The notes beneath the pieces are model-generated. The model did not search any database. It was given only the letters and a program-made list of their open reading frames with translations, and was not told the DNA's origin. The position numbers and the translations under genes were made by a program. DNA of 64,000 nucleotides, taken from the NCBI GenBank assembly GCA_019636275.1, contig JAHBXY010000016.1, positions 21,599 to 85,598 of the forward strand, written 5' to 3'. Shown piece after piece: positions 17,077 to 26,367 of this stretch. This DNA is from Planctomycetota bacterium (lineage in GTDB: Bacteria; Planctomycetota; J058). The first letter of the stretch is position 1. The number at the start of each line of letters is the position of its first letter.

Positions 17077-18098
17077 GCGAGCCGCCCTTCGGCCGCGAGC
17101 GCCGCGAGGTCGTCGAGGGCGTCGTACCAGGCGCGCGTCAGCGGCCGCGACGGCCCGCGGCGCACGCGCTCGAGCAGCGCGAACGTGCTCGACGGCCCCT
17201 TGCCCCAGCCGTCGCCCTCGCGCCGGACCGTGCGCGCCAGGGCGTGGTCGTCGCGCGTCGCGGCGAGCGTGCCGTCGGGGGCGACCCGCGCCGCGAGCGC
17301 CTCGAGCGCCTCGACCAGCGCCTCGGCCGGCAGGGCCTCGTCCGCCGCGCGCGCCCAGCGCGTCACGAGCGTCAGGCCGCGCAGCACGTCGTAGAGGTAG
17401 AAGCGCGGGAACACGGGGTCGAGCCAGCTCGCGTCGATCGGGCCGCCCTTCGACAGCGACAGGCAGCCCAGCCGCCGCTGCAGCAGGTAGTGGACGCCGC
17501 GGGCCAGGAACGCGTCCTCGCCGGCGGCGCGCTCGGGCTGGTCGAGCAGGGCCTCGAGCGCGGGGACGGTCGACACGACCGAGCTGCGCGGCGTCGGCCG
17601 CAGGTAGGCCGCCTCGTCGCAGTTCAGCCCGCCGTCGGGGAGCTGGTAGCGCAGGAACCAGCCGCGGCTCCACGGCACCGCCTCGCCCGGGTCGCGCTCG
17701 CCGGCGTGCAGGAGCCGGCTCAGGCAGCCCAGCGCGCAGTGGCACAGGACGTCGCGGTACGGGTCGGTCCCGGGCGGGACCTGGTCCTCGGTGAACGGGA
17801 AGAACGCCAGGTACTTCTCCCGCACGGCGCCGGCGAGGGCGTCGAGCGCCGCCGCGGGCGCCTGGTCGACCAGGCCGAGCTCGAGGAGCGTCAGGAGCTG
17901 CCACCAGGGCGAGTCCCACTTGGGCCAGTAGGGGTCGTCGGCGAGCGACGCCGCCGCGCCGGGGCTGGCCAGGGCGTCGACGACCGCGGCGACCTCGGGG
18001 TCGCTCGCCCGGACGAGGGGCGCGGCGGCGAGGGCCGCGTCGCGGCGCGGGCGCTCCCGCTCGAGCAGCTCGAGGACGGCGGCGCGGGGGTCGGTCAT
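17073..18098 (-). CDS. Alpha/alpha-toroid (terpenoid cyclase/prenyltransferase-like) protein
   Basis: A 341-residue cytosolic protein, all helical. Repeats such as PDGGLNCDEAAYLRP, the HYLLQRRLGCLSLSKGG segment and WLDPVFPRFYLYDVLRGL resemble the squalene-cyclase/prenyltransferase alpha/alpha toroid seen in uncharacterised proteins. The catalytic DxDD or zinc ligands of true cyclases or prenyltransferases are not evident, so an enzymatic role is unproven. The ATG at 18098 lies six bases after TAGGAT (18105-18110). It leads an operon with the FmdE lipoprotein and a small helical protein. Confidence 0.7.
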   Translation of the reverse strand: MTDPRAAVLELLERERPRRDAALAAAPLVRASDPEVAAVVDALASPGAAASLADDPYWPKWDSPWWQLLTLLELGLVDQAPAAALDALAGAVREKYLAFFPFTEDQVPPGTDPYRDVLCHCALGCLSRLLHAGERDPGEAVPWSRGWFLRYQLPDGGLNCDEAAYLRPTPRSSVVSTVPALEALLDQPERAAGEDAFLARGVHYLLQRRLGCLSLSKGGPIDASWLDPVFPRFYLYDVLRGLTLVTRWARAADEALPAEALVEALEALAARVAPDGTLAATRDDHALARTVRREGDGWGKGPSSTFALLERVRRGPSRPLTRAWYDALDDLAALAAEGRLA

Positions 18099-18127
18099 GA
18101 GGGGATCCTACCCGCCGCCCCCGACGC

Positions 18128-18490
18128 TCAGCCCGCCGCGCGCACCAGCGCCAGGGCCACCGCCGCGGGCAAGGCCTGCACGAACAGGATCGCCTTGCTG
18201 GCGGTCGCGGCGCCGACGACGCCGGCGACGACGACGCAGGCGAGGAAGAAGGTCTGCACGGCCAGGGGGTCCTGCGTCCCGGGCAGGAGCCCCCACACGA
18301 GGCCGGCGGCCAGGAAGCCGTTGTAGACGCCCTGGTTGCGCGCCAGGACCGCCGTGGCCTCCGCCTGCTCGGCCGTCATGCCGAACACGCGCCGGCCGAA
18401 GGGCGTCGTCCAGAGGGCGCTCTCGAGGACCATGAACCAGACGTGCGCGAGCGCCACGAGCGCCACGAGCACCTGCGCGGCCGTCCTCAC
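18128..18490 (-). CDS. DUF1304 family membrane protein
   Basis: A 120-residue inner-membrane protein with about four helices. VLVALVALAHVWFMVLESALW and RNQGVYNGFLAAGLVWG are hallmark DUF1304 segments. Biochemical role unknown. Starts at GTG 18490, overlapping the upstream stop as GTGA, so it is coupled to the 165-residue gene. Confidence 0.85.
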   Translation of the reverse strand: MRTAAQVLVALVALAHVWFMVLESALWTTPFGRRVFGMTAEQAEATAVLARNQGVYNGFLAAGLVWGLLPGTQDPLAVQTFFLACVVVAGVVGAATASKAILFVQALPAAVALALVRAAG

Positions 18491-18984
18491 GGCTCGCTCG
18501 CCAGGGGCAGGTGGACCTCGAAGCGGCCGCTCTCGTCCATGGCCTCGCGGATCCGCGCCAGGAGGTCGAAGCGCGACTCGACCAGCCAGCGGGCCAGCTC
18601 GTCCTTCTGCTCGGCCGGCAGGTCGGGCGCGGCGCGCTCGACGAAGCGGTCCGACGCGAACGAGCTGGCGCGCGGGTCGAGCATGCGCCGCCGGTAGCCG
18701 GGCGGGATCCGCCCCTCGACCACCTGCTCCTGCCGCTCCGGATCGACGCGGAAGGCGATCAGCGTGTCGTCGGTGCTCGCGTCGGCGTACTCCATGATCG
18801 GCAGCGTCCCCGGCGTCAGCTCGACGCCGTCGAGGTCGACGCCGTCGCTGCCGAGGGTGCGCAGGAAGTCGGCCAGGAGCCCGCCGAGCCCGCCGAACTC
18901 GCGGATCTTCGTGCGGGCCAGGACGCGCGCGCCCACGCGCAGGCGCACGTAGATGAACACCCTGTCGTCCTCGGTCCGGTCCAC
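18487..18984 (-). CDS. Conserved-looking cytosolic hypothetical protein
   Basis: A 165-residue protein with no recognised domain. No signal peptide or membrane segment. The start is GTG 18984, six bases after TAGAGT (18991-18996). The stop overlaps the DUF1304 start. Charged, with alternating beta and helix (VFIYVRLRVGARVLARTKI; AEQKDELARWLVESRFDLLARI). Confidence 0.65.
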   Translation of the reverse strand: MDRTEDDRVFIYVRLRVGARVLARTKIREFGGLGGLLADFLRTLGSDGVDLDGVELTPGTLPIMEYADASTDDTLIAFRVDPERQEQVVEGRIPPGYRRRMLDPRASSFASDRFVERAAPDLPAEQKDELARWLVESRFDLLARIREAMDESGRFEVHLPLASEP

Positions 18985-18999
18985 GGCCCCACTCTACCG

Positions 19000-20460
19000 T
19001 CAGCGCCCGCGGGGGAGCACGCGGAACTGTGTGGTCATCGCCTTGACGGCGTAGGGGATCTTGGCCAGCACGGTCCGCACGCCCACCCCGCGCTCCGCCG
19101 GCACCGCCCACAGGAACAGGGCCACGCATCCGGCGCGGCTCACGCTGCAGGCCAGGAACACGACCTGCCGCCGGTCGAGCGCCCAGGGGCCGAGGTCGAC
19201 CACCTGCGGCAAGGCGTCGACGATCACCCCCGACGCCGCCGACGAGAGCGCCTGCGCCAGGCCGGCCGTCGTCGCGTAGACGGCGAAGGCGCGCTCCGGA
19301 CGCGGCCCGACCGACAGGCCCAGCGCCAGGTTGAAGATCGCGAAGTTGTAGCCGCTCCACGACACGCCCGAGCTGAGCGCGTCGAGGTAGATCGGCCACG
19401 TCCGCTCCGGCGTCGCCACGAGGTAGTAGAGCGGGTGCGTGGTGATCAGGAGCACGCCCGCGAGCACCACGATCCGGTTGCCGAGGCGCCGCGCGGCGAG
19501 CCCCCACAGCGGCAGGGCCACGGCCATGGCCGCGCCCTGGAGGATCACGAACGTCCCGTTGACGGTCGTGTAGGGGAGCCGCAGCTGCTCGAGCTGGAAC
19601 GGCGTCCAGAAGGGCGCCGCGAAGCCGTTGGTGAACCCGAACACGCCCACGAAGAGTAGGAACCCGCGCAGCCCCGGCCGCCGCACCGCGTCGGCGAAGG
19701 GCGCGACGACCGCCTCGCGCAGGGTGAGCGGAAGTCGCGCCTGCGCCGGCCGCGCCGGCTCGGGCTGCGCGCGCAGGAGGAGGGCGCAGGCGAGCCCCGC
19801 GACGGCCGCGACGCAGAAGAGCAGGGCGAAGCCCTGCGCGCGCAGCGCCTGCGCCGCCGCGTCGGCGACGCCGCCGCGGGGCACGCCGCCGAACCAGCGG
19901 TCGAGCGTGTAGCCGGCGCCGAGGGCCACGGCGATCCCCGTGATCGCGCACAGGTTGTTGCGCAGCGAGAAGAACCCGGCGCGCAGGGGTCCGGGCACCA
20001 GGTCGGCCATCCACGAGACCCACAGGTTGCCGCTGAACGACAGGAGCCCGCAGGAGAGGGCGAACAGACAGAGGAAGGCCGCCAGCGCCGCGTCGCCGTA
20101 GCCGAGGAGGAACGGCAGCGCCGCGCAGGCCGGCCACAGGAGGCGCGCCGCGGCCGACGACACGACGACCGCCGCGCGCCGCTCGCGCAGGCGCGGCGCC
20201 ACGGCCGCCGACACGAGCTGCATGGCGCTCGCCAGGGGCGGGATCGCCGCGAGCAGCCCAAGGGCCACGTCGGACGCGCCCAGCATGAGGGCGAAGCCGA
20301 AGGTGATCGCGTTGCCGCCCACACCCAGGCCGGTGAGCGCCGAGTGGGCCTGCGAGGCCAGCCCCTCGACGATCGAGACGGTCAGGCCGCGCCGGCGCGC
20401 GGCGGTCGGGAGGCGCTCGGCGCGGGCTGGAGCCGTGTCGTCCACGCGGCGCGGGAGCAT
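19000..20460 (-). CDS. MFS transporter
   Basis: A 486-residue inner-membrane protein with about twelve hydrophobic segments in two halves of six. An arginine-rich loop follows helix two (RLRERRAAVVV) and a long loop near residue 225 separates the halves. Substrate unknown; helices of the type seen in Planctomycete or Myxobacterial MFS proteins (SLRNNLCAITGIAVALGAGY). The ATG at 20460 lies behind a weak AGG. It is divergent from the sigma-54 activator gene, leaving about 90 bp for both promoters. Confidence 0.88.
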   Translation of the reverse strand: MLPRRVDDTAPARAERLPTAARRRGLTVSIVEGLASQAHSALTGLGVGGNAITFGFALMLGASDVALGLLAAIPPLASAMQLVSAAVAPRLRERRAAVVVSSAAARLLWPACAALPFLLGYGDAALAAFLCLFALSCGLLSFSGNLWVSWMADLVPGPLRAGFFSLRNNLCAITGIAVALGAGYTLDRWFGGVPRGGVADAAAQALRAQGFALLFCVAAVAGLACALLLRAQPEPARPAQARLPLTLREAVVAPFADAVRRPGLRGFLLFVGVFGFTNGFAAPFWTPFQLEQLRLPYTTVNGTFVILQGAAMAVALPLWGLAARRLGNRIVVLAGVLLITTHPLYYLVATPERTWPIYLDALSSGVSWSGYNFAIFNLALGLSVGPRPERAFAVYATTAGLAQALSSAASGVIVDALPQVVDLGPWALDRRQVVFLACSVSRAGCVALFLWAVPAERGVGVRTVLAKIPYAVKAMTTQFRVLPRGR

Positions 20461-20549
20461 ACCTGGGCGGGCGGGCCGGGCGATGCGCGGCGTCGAGCCC
20501 GCGCAGGCGCACGCTGGACCCTCCTCCTCGCCCCTGGCACCATGCACCC

Positions 20550-22088
<1,539 letters not shown>

Positions 22089-22095
22089 CCCGCAG

Positions 22096-23325
22096 GTGAG
22101 CCAGGAGGCGGGCGGGTTCGACTGGTCCTTCGGCGGCGCGCCGTCGCCACCCACCCCGGCCCCCGACCCGGCGCCCGCGCGCCGGCCGGCCCCGACCGTC
22201 GGCGGCGCGTTCGCCGGCTTCGAGGTCACGGGCGTCCTCGGCCGCGGCGGCATGGGCGCCGTCTACCGCGCGCGCGACCCGGCCACCGGCCGCGAGGTGG
22301 CGCTCAAGGTCCTGCGCGGCGCCCTCGACGGCCCGCAGCGCGAGCGCCTGCGGCGCGAGGGGCAGCTCACGGCCGCGCTCGCGCACCCCGGGATCGTGCG
22401 CATCCACTCCGCCGGCGAGCACGAGGGCGCCGTCTACCTGGCCTACGAGTTGGTCGAGGGCGGGCCGGCCTGCGAGGACGCCCTGCGCACGCTGCCGCGC
22501 CCGGCGCGCGTGGCGCTCCTGCGCGACGTGGCCCGCGCCGTGGGCCACGCGCACGCGCAGGGGGTCGTGCACCGCGACCTCAAGCCGGGCAACGTGCTGA
22601 TCGACGCGGCCGGGCGGCCGCTCGTGGCCGACTTCGGCCTGGCGCAGGCGCGCGGGCTCGAGCGCCTCACGGCCACCGGCGCGACCGTCGGCACGCCGCT
22701 CTACATGGCCCCCGAGCAGTTCGGCCTCACGAGCGACGCCGTCGGCCCGCCCGCCGACGTGTGGTCGCTGGGCGTGATGCTGTATCAGGCGCTCTGCGAG
22801 CGGCCGCCGTTCGAGGCCCCGAGCCTGCTCGAGCTGGGCGCGCGCGTGTGCTCGACCCGGCCCGCGGCGCCGCGGCGGCTCGACCCGACGATCGACGCGG
22901 CGCTCGAGGCCGTGTGCCTCAAGGCGCTCGCGCAGCGCCCCGACGAGCGCTACGCCGATGCGGCCGCGCTGGCCGACGACCTCGACAACGCCCTCGCCGC
23001 GCGCCCGGTCACGGCGTCGCGCTCGGGCGTCGCCGAGCGCCTCGGCCGCCTGACGCGCGGCCGCCGGCGCGCGGCGCTCGCGCTGACCCTGGGCGGGCTC
23101 GGCCTGTGGCTCGGCCTGGGGCACGTGGTCGTCGAGGGCCGGGCGCCCGACGACGCCCGCGCGAGCGCCCGGTCGAGCCGCGGCGACTGCGCCGAGGACG
23201 ACCTCGCCGCCGCCCTCGGCGCCGCGCGCGACCCGGCCCGCGCCCAGGCCCAATTTGCTGCTCGCCCAGGCGCCGGGGCGCCGCCGACGGCCCGGGCTGG
23301 GAGCGCCGGGCCGAGCACGCGGTAG
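22096..23325 (+). CDS. Ser/Thr protein kinase domain (gene broken downstream)
   Basis: The frame from GTG 22096 has a complete Hanks-type kinase domain: VLGRGGMGAVYRARD, the ATP-binding Lys in EVALKVL, HRDLKPGNVLI catalytic loop, VADFGLAQ magnesium loop, and GTPLYMAPEQ. A transmembrane segment (about 335-352, RAALALTLGGLGLWLGLGH) follows. The reading frame leaves the family sequence near 23250 and stops at 23325. The TPR-rich extracytoplasmic tail expected after the membrane segment is found in other frames until 25235. The kinase domain itself looks active. Confidence 0.88.
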   Translation: MSQEAGGFDWSFGGAPSPPTPAPDPAPARRPAPTVGGAFAGFEVTGVLGRGGMGAVYRARDPATGREVALKVLRGALDGPQRERLRREGQLTAALAHPGIVRIHSAGEHEGAVYLAYELVEGGPACEDALRTLPRPARVALLRDVARAVGHAHAQGVVHRDLKPGNVLIDAAGRPLVADFGLAQARGLERLTATGATVGTPLYMAPEQFGLTSDAVGPPADVWSLGVMLYQALCERPPFEAPSLLELGARVCSTRPAAPRRLDPTIDAALEAVCLKALAQRPDERYADAAALADDLDNALAARPVTASRSGVAERLGRLTRGRRRAALALTLGGLGLWLGLGHVVVEGRAPDDARASARSSRGDCAEDDLAAALGAARDPARAQAQFAARPGAGAPPTARAGSAGPSTR

Positions 23326-25235
23326 CCGCCGCGCGCCCGACCCCGCGCGCGCGGCGCCGGCACGAGGCGGCGCGCGCGGGCCCTCGAGGCGCTCGGTCGC
23401 CTCGACGAGGCCGTCGCCGCGCAACGCGCCGCCTGGGCGGCCGGGCGCCGGCCGCCCTCGTCGGGCTGGCGCCTTTCGCTCGAGCGGGCCGGCCGGACCG
23501 ACGAGGCGCTGGCCGTCGCCGAGGAGGCCCTCGCTGCGGCGCCGCTCGACCCGGACGCCTGGGGCGTGCGCGCGCGCAGCCTCGCTGCCGCCGGACGGAT
23601 CGACGAGGCCGGCCGGGCGCTCGAAGACCTGGCGGCGCGCGCCCGCCTGCCGTGGGTCGAGCCCTTGCGCGCCCACGTCGCGGCGGCGCGCGGCGACGAC
23701 CCGCGCCCCGTCCTCGAGGCCGCCGCCGCGTCCTGGCCCGACGACGTCGGGGTGGTCACGGCCCTGGTCGTGCACCTGCTCGAGGCGGGCGCCGCCCCGG
23801 TCGCCCTGGCCCGCCTGCGCTCCTGACGCGCGCGCGGCGGCTGCTCGTCACCTCGAGCGCGCCCCTGGGGCTCCTCGTCGCCCGGCCGGTCGCGCCAGGC
23901 GACGACGTCCCCGAGGCTGTACCCGCGCCGGCGCGCGCTGGCTCCTGGCCGAGGCGGCGCGCGAGGTGGCCTTCCTCGAGCGCCCGCCGCTCCCCGATCG
24001 CCCTCGCGCTTCCGACGAGATGGCGGCGCGCCCGCGCGCGCGCTGCTCGGCGCCGCGCTCGCCGGCCCCTCGACCGCGACGAGCGCGGACGGCCTGACGC
24101 TGCTCGCCCGCGCCGAGGGGCCGGAGACGCCTGCCGGCCTGGCGGCCGCGGGCCGCCCACGCGGCGCGCCTGGACGACGTCGCCGGGCGCGCGTTCTGGC
24201 CTGCGCCCGCGCCGCCGCCGGGCAGGGCGCGGCCGCGCTGGGCCTGCTCGAGGGCGCCCCGCCGACCGCGGTCGCGCGCGCGCGCGGCGAGGCGCTCCTG
24301 CGGCGCTCGGGCGCGGCCCGGAGGCGGTCGCCGCCCTGACCCTCGCCTGTGCCGGCGCCCTGCACGACCCGCGCCGGTCGACGCGCTGGCGCGCGCGCAT
24401 CGACCTCGCCGGCGACGCCGCCGGCGCCGCGGCCGCGGGCGCGCGACCCGCTGGCGCTCAGTGCGGCGAGCGCCGCGCCGAGGCGGACGCGATCACCCTC
24501 CGCGCCCGCCACGAGCTCAAGCGCGCCCCGCACCCGGAGCGCCTGGCGCTCCTCGCGCAGGCGCTCGAGCTCGACCCGCTGCACGCCCGCGCGCGCTTCT
24601 ACCGGGGCCACTTCGAGCTCACGCGGGAGCGCGCCTACGTCGACGGGTTCCGCGGCTTCGTGGGCGGCCTGGCCGCCGACCCGGCGATCCTCGCCGAGGA
24701 GGTCACGGAGCTCCTCGCCGACCTGGGCACGTTCGGCCGCGGCATCACCGGCGGGGCGAGCAACATGCAGCACCTGCTGCGCGACCTCGGCGAGGAGGGC
24801 GCCGGCGGCCGGGACGACCAGCTCCTGCGCGGCCTGCTCTGCGCCGCCATGGTCGAGTACGAGGAGCTGTCCCTTGCCCTCGACCGCGGCGTGCGCGAGC
24901 TCTCGGCGGTCCTCGTCGAGGACCCGGGCGAGGCGCTGGCCTACGTCCTGCGCGGCTTCCTGCACCTGCGTGCAGGGCGGCTCGTCGAGGCGGAGCGCGA
25001 CCTCGAGGTCGCCCGCGAGGCGGTCCCGCGCTGCGGCAACGTGCACCTCTACGAGGCGCTGCTCCTCGCCGCGCGCGGTGCGCCCGACGCCGCGGTGCTC
25101 GAGCGGCTCGCGCGCGCCCGGCAGGCGCGCTACCCGGCGGCCAAGTTCGAGGCGGCGCGCTATCGGGAACTGGTGGTCTACATGCGCCGCGACGCCTTCG
25201 TGCGCGAGGTGTCGCGCATCTTTCGCCTGGAGTGA
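23326..25235 (+). pseudogene. Frameshifted TPR tail of the Ser/Thr kinase
   Basis: Successive stretches of good TPR-like sequence occur in alternating frames: LDEAVAAQRAAWAAG to AGRIDEAGRALEDLAARARL (23395-23826), AAREVAFLERPPLPD in another frame (about 23955-24005), then a clean frame from about 24470 to the stop at 25235 (PERLALLAQALELDPLHARARFY; GEALAYVLRGFLHLRAGR). At least four frame changes are needed to join the kinase to this end. Either the gene is decayed or indel errors cluster here. The unbroken product would be about 1,045 residues. Confidence 0.75.
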
Positions 25236-25238
25236 CGC

Positions 25239-25254
25239 TGGGCGATTTCGCCCA
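25239..25254 (+). terminator. Small hairpin after the kinase gene
   Basis: TGGGCG (25239-25244) and CGCCCA (25249-25254) form a 6-bp stem with loop ATTT, right after the stop codon. No T tract follows, so termination strength is doubtful. Confidence 0.3.
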
Positions 25255-25372
25255 CCCGGGCGGCCGGGCGAGCTCCCAGGAGCTGAAGGGGGGCACCTGC
25301 CGGTGCGCAAGTCACTGCAAGGACGCAAGTTGTTCTGACGTGGGCGCATGCGCGCGCCGGTCCAGAACCCTC

Positions 25373-25401
25373 TTGAATCTGGGAAACCTGCGCCCGAGAA
25401 T
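25373..25401 (+). promoter_or_regulatory. Candidate promoter of the VWA gene
   Basis: TTGAAT (25373-25378) and GAGAAT (25396-25401) are 17 nt apart, giving a leader of about 41 nt before the ATG at 25449. The 5' leader contains a GAGGAAGG ribosome-binding sequence. Confidence 0.45.
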
Positions 25402-25448
25402 CGCGTTCGTCCTGCAGGGTTGGGTCTCACGAGGGAGAGGAAGGCTTC

Positions 25449-26282
25449 ATGCGCAGCACCATCGCGCTGCTCCTGATCGCGACGTTGGCGAGTCCCGTCC
25501 TCGCGCAGAGCGCGGGCCCGGCGCCCGGCGGCGGCACCGGCACTTCGCCCGGGTCGACGCCCGGCGTCTCGACGATGCCGACCGACCTGGACCTGCCGCT
25601 CGAGAAGCCCATGTTCGTCGCGCCGCCCCAGCCGGCGCCCACGCCGGACGACGGCGACCGCGACGACCCGCGCGACGAGCCGCCGCCGGTGATCTACGGC
25701 GAGGAGATCATCAGCGAGACGGACACGATCGTGTACGTCGTCGACATCTCCTGCTCGATGGACTGGGACAACCGCAGCTACACGACCCTCGACGGCCAGA
25801 CGCGGACGGGCAACCGCATGGCCCGCGCGAAGGTCGAGCTGTCGCGCTCGATCCTGGGCCTGTCGCGCAACTTCACCTTCACCGTGATCGCCTACGACTG
25901 CGGCACGCGGACGTGGTCGCGCCAGCTCAAGGAGGCCAACGACTCCAACAAGTCGTCGGCGGTCGCCTGGGTGAACGCGCTCCAGCCCACCGGCGCCACC
26001 GGCACCGGCCCGGCGGTCTCGCTCGGGCTGCAGGTCTCGCGCGAGAACAAGTCGGTCGTGCTCCTCACGGACGGCGCGCCCAACTGCGGCGTGCCCGAGG
26101 ACAACAACTGGTACAACTACAGCGAGAGCGCCGTCCTCAACGCGCACCGGCGCATGATCCGCAACGCCAACTCGCAGGGCGCCACGATCAACGTGTTCGG
26201 GATCGCGGCCAGCGGCACCTACCGCACGTTCTGCCAGAACGTCGCGGCCGACGCGAGCGGGTCGTACTTCGACGTCCCGTAG
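25449..26282 (+). CDS. Exported von Willebrand factor A domain protein
   Basis: A 277-residue secreted protein. A signal peptide (MRSTIALLLIATLASPVLA) is followed by a Pro/Gly/Asp-rich linker to about residue 85. The VWA domain starts with IVYVVDISCSMDWD, an intact MIDAS-type DxSxS (here DISCS), later TGTGPAV and VVLLTDGAPNCG. Binds metal and probably a protein partner at the cell surface. Start ATG 25449 follows GAGGAAGG. The gene ends at 26282 just before a strong two-way hairpin. Confidence 0.85.
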   Translation: MRSTIALLLIATLASPVLAQSAGPAPGGGTGTSPGSTPGVSTMPTDLDLPLEKPMFVAPPQPAPTPDDGDRDDPRDEPPPVIYGEEIISETDTIVYVVDISCSMDWDNRSYTTLDGQTRTGNRMARAKVELSRSILGLSRNFTFTVIAYDCGTRTWSRQLKEANDSNKSSAVAWVNALQPTGATGTGPAVSLGLQVSRENKSVVLLTDGAPNCGVPEDNNWYNYSESAVLNAHRRMIRNANSQGATINVFGIAASGTYRTFCQNVAADASGSYFDVP

Positions 26283-26307
26283 CTCGACCTGCGGGCACCG
26301 AGACGAG

Positions 26308-26332
26308 CGGGCGGGGCGACGAGCCCCGCCCG
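26308..26332. terminator. Bidirectional hairpin between convergent genes
   Basis: CGGGCGGGGC (26308-26317) and GCCCCGCCCG (26323-26332) form a perfect 10-bp stem with a GACGA loop, between the VWA gene (+) and the GH31 gene (-). The right side is followed by TCGTCGTT rather than a pure T tract. It likely blocks transcription from both sides. Confidence 0.6.
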
Positions 26333-26367
26333 TCGTCGTTCCGGAGTCGTTGTTCCGGAGTTCCGGA

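Noticed and set aside
25290..25360. Possible cyclic-di-GMP (GEMM-I) riboswitch upstream of the VWA gene, because of a GGACGCAAGT segment.
   Set aside because: The paired GNRA hairpin and the receptor helix expected around GGACGCAAAGC are not found, and a promoter seems to lie downstream at 25373-25401.
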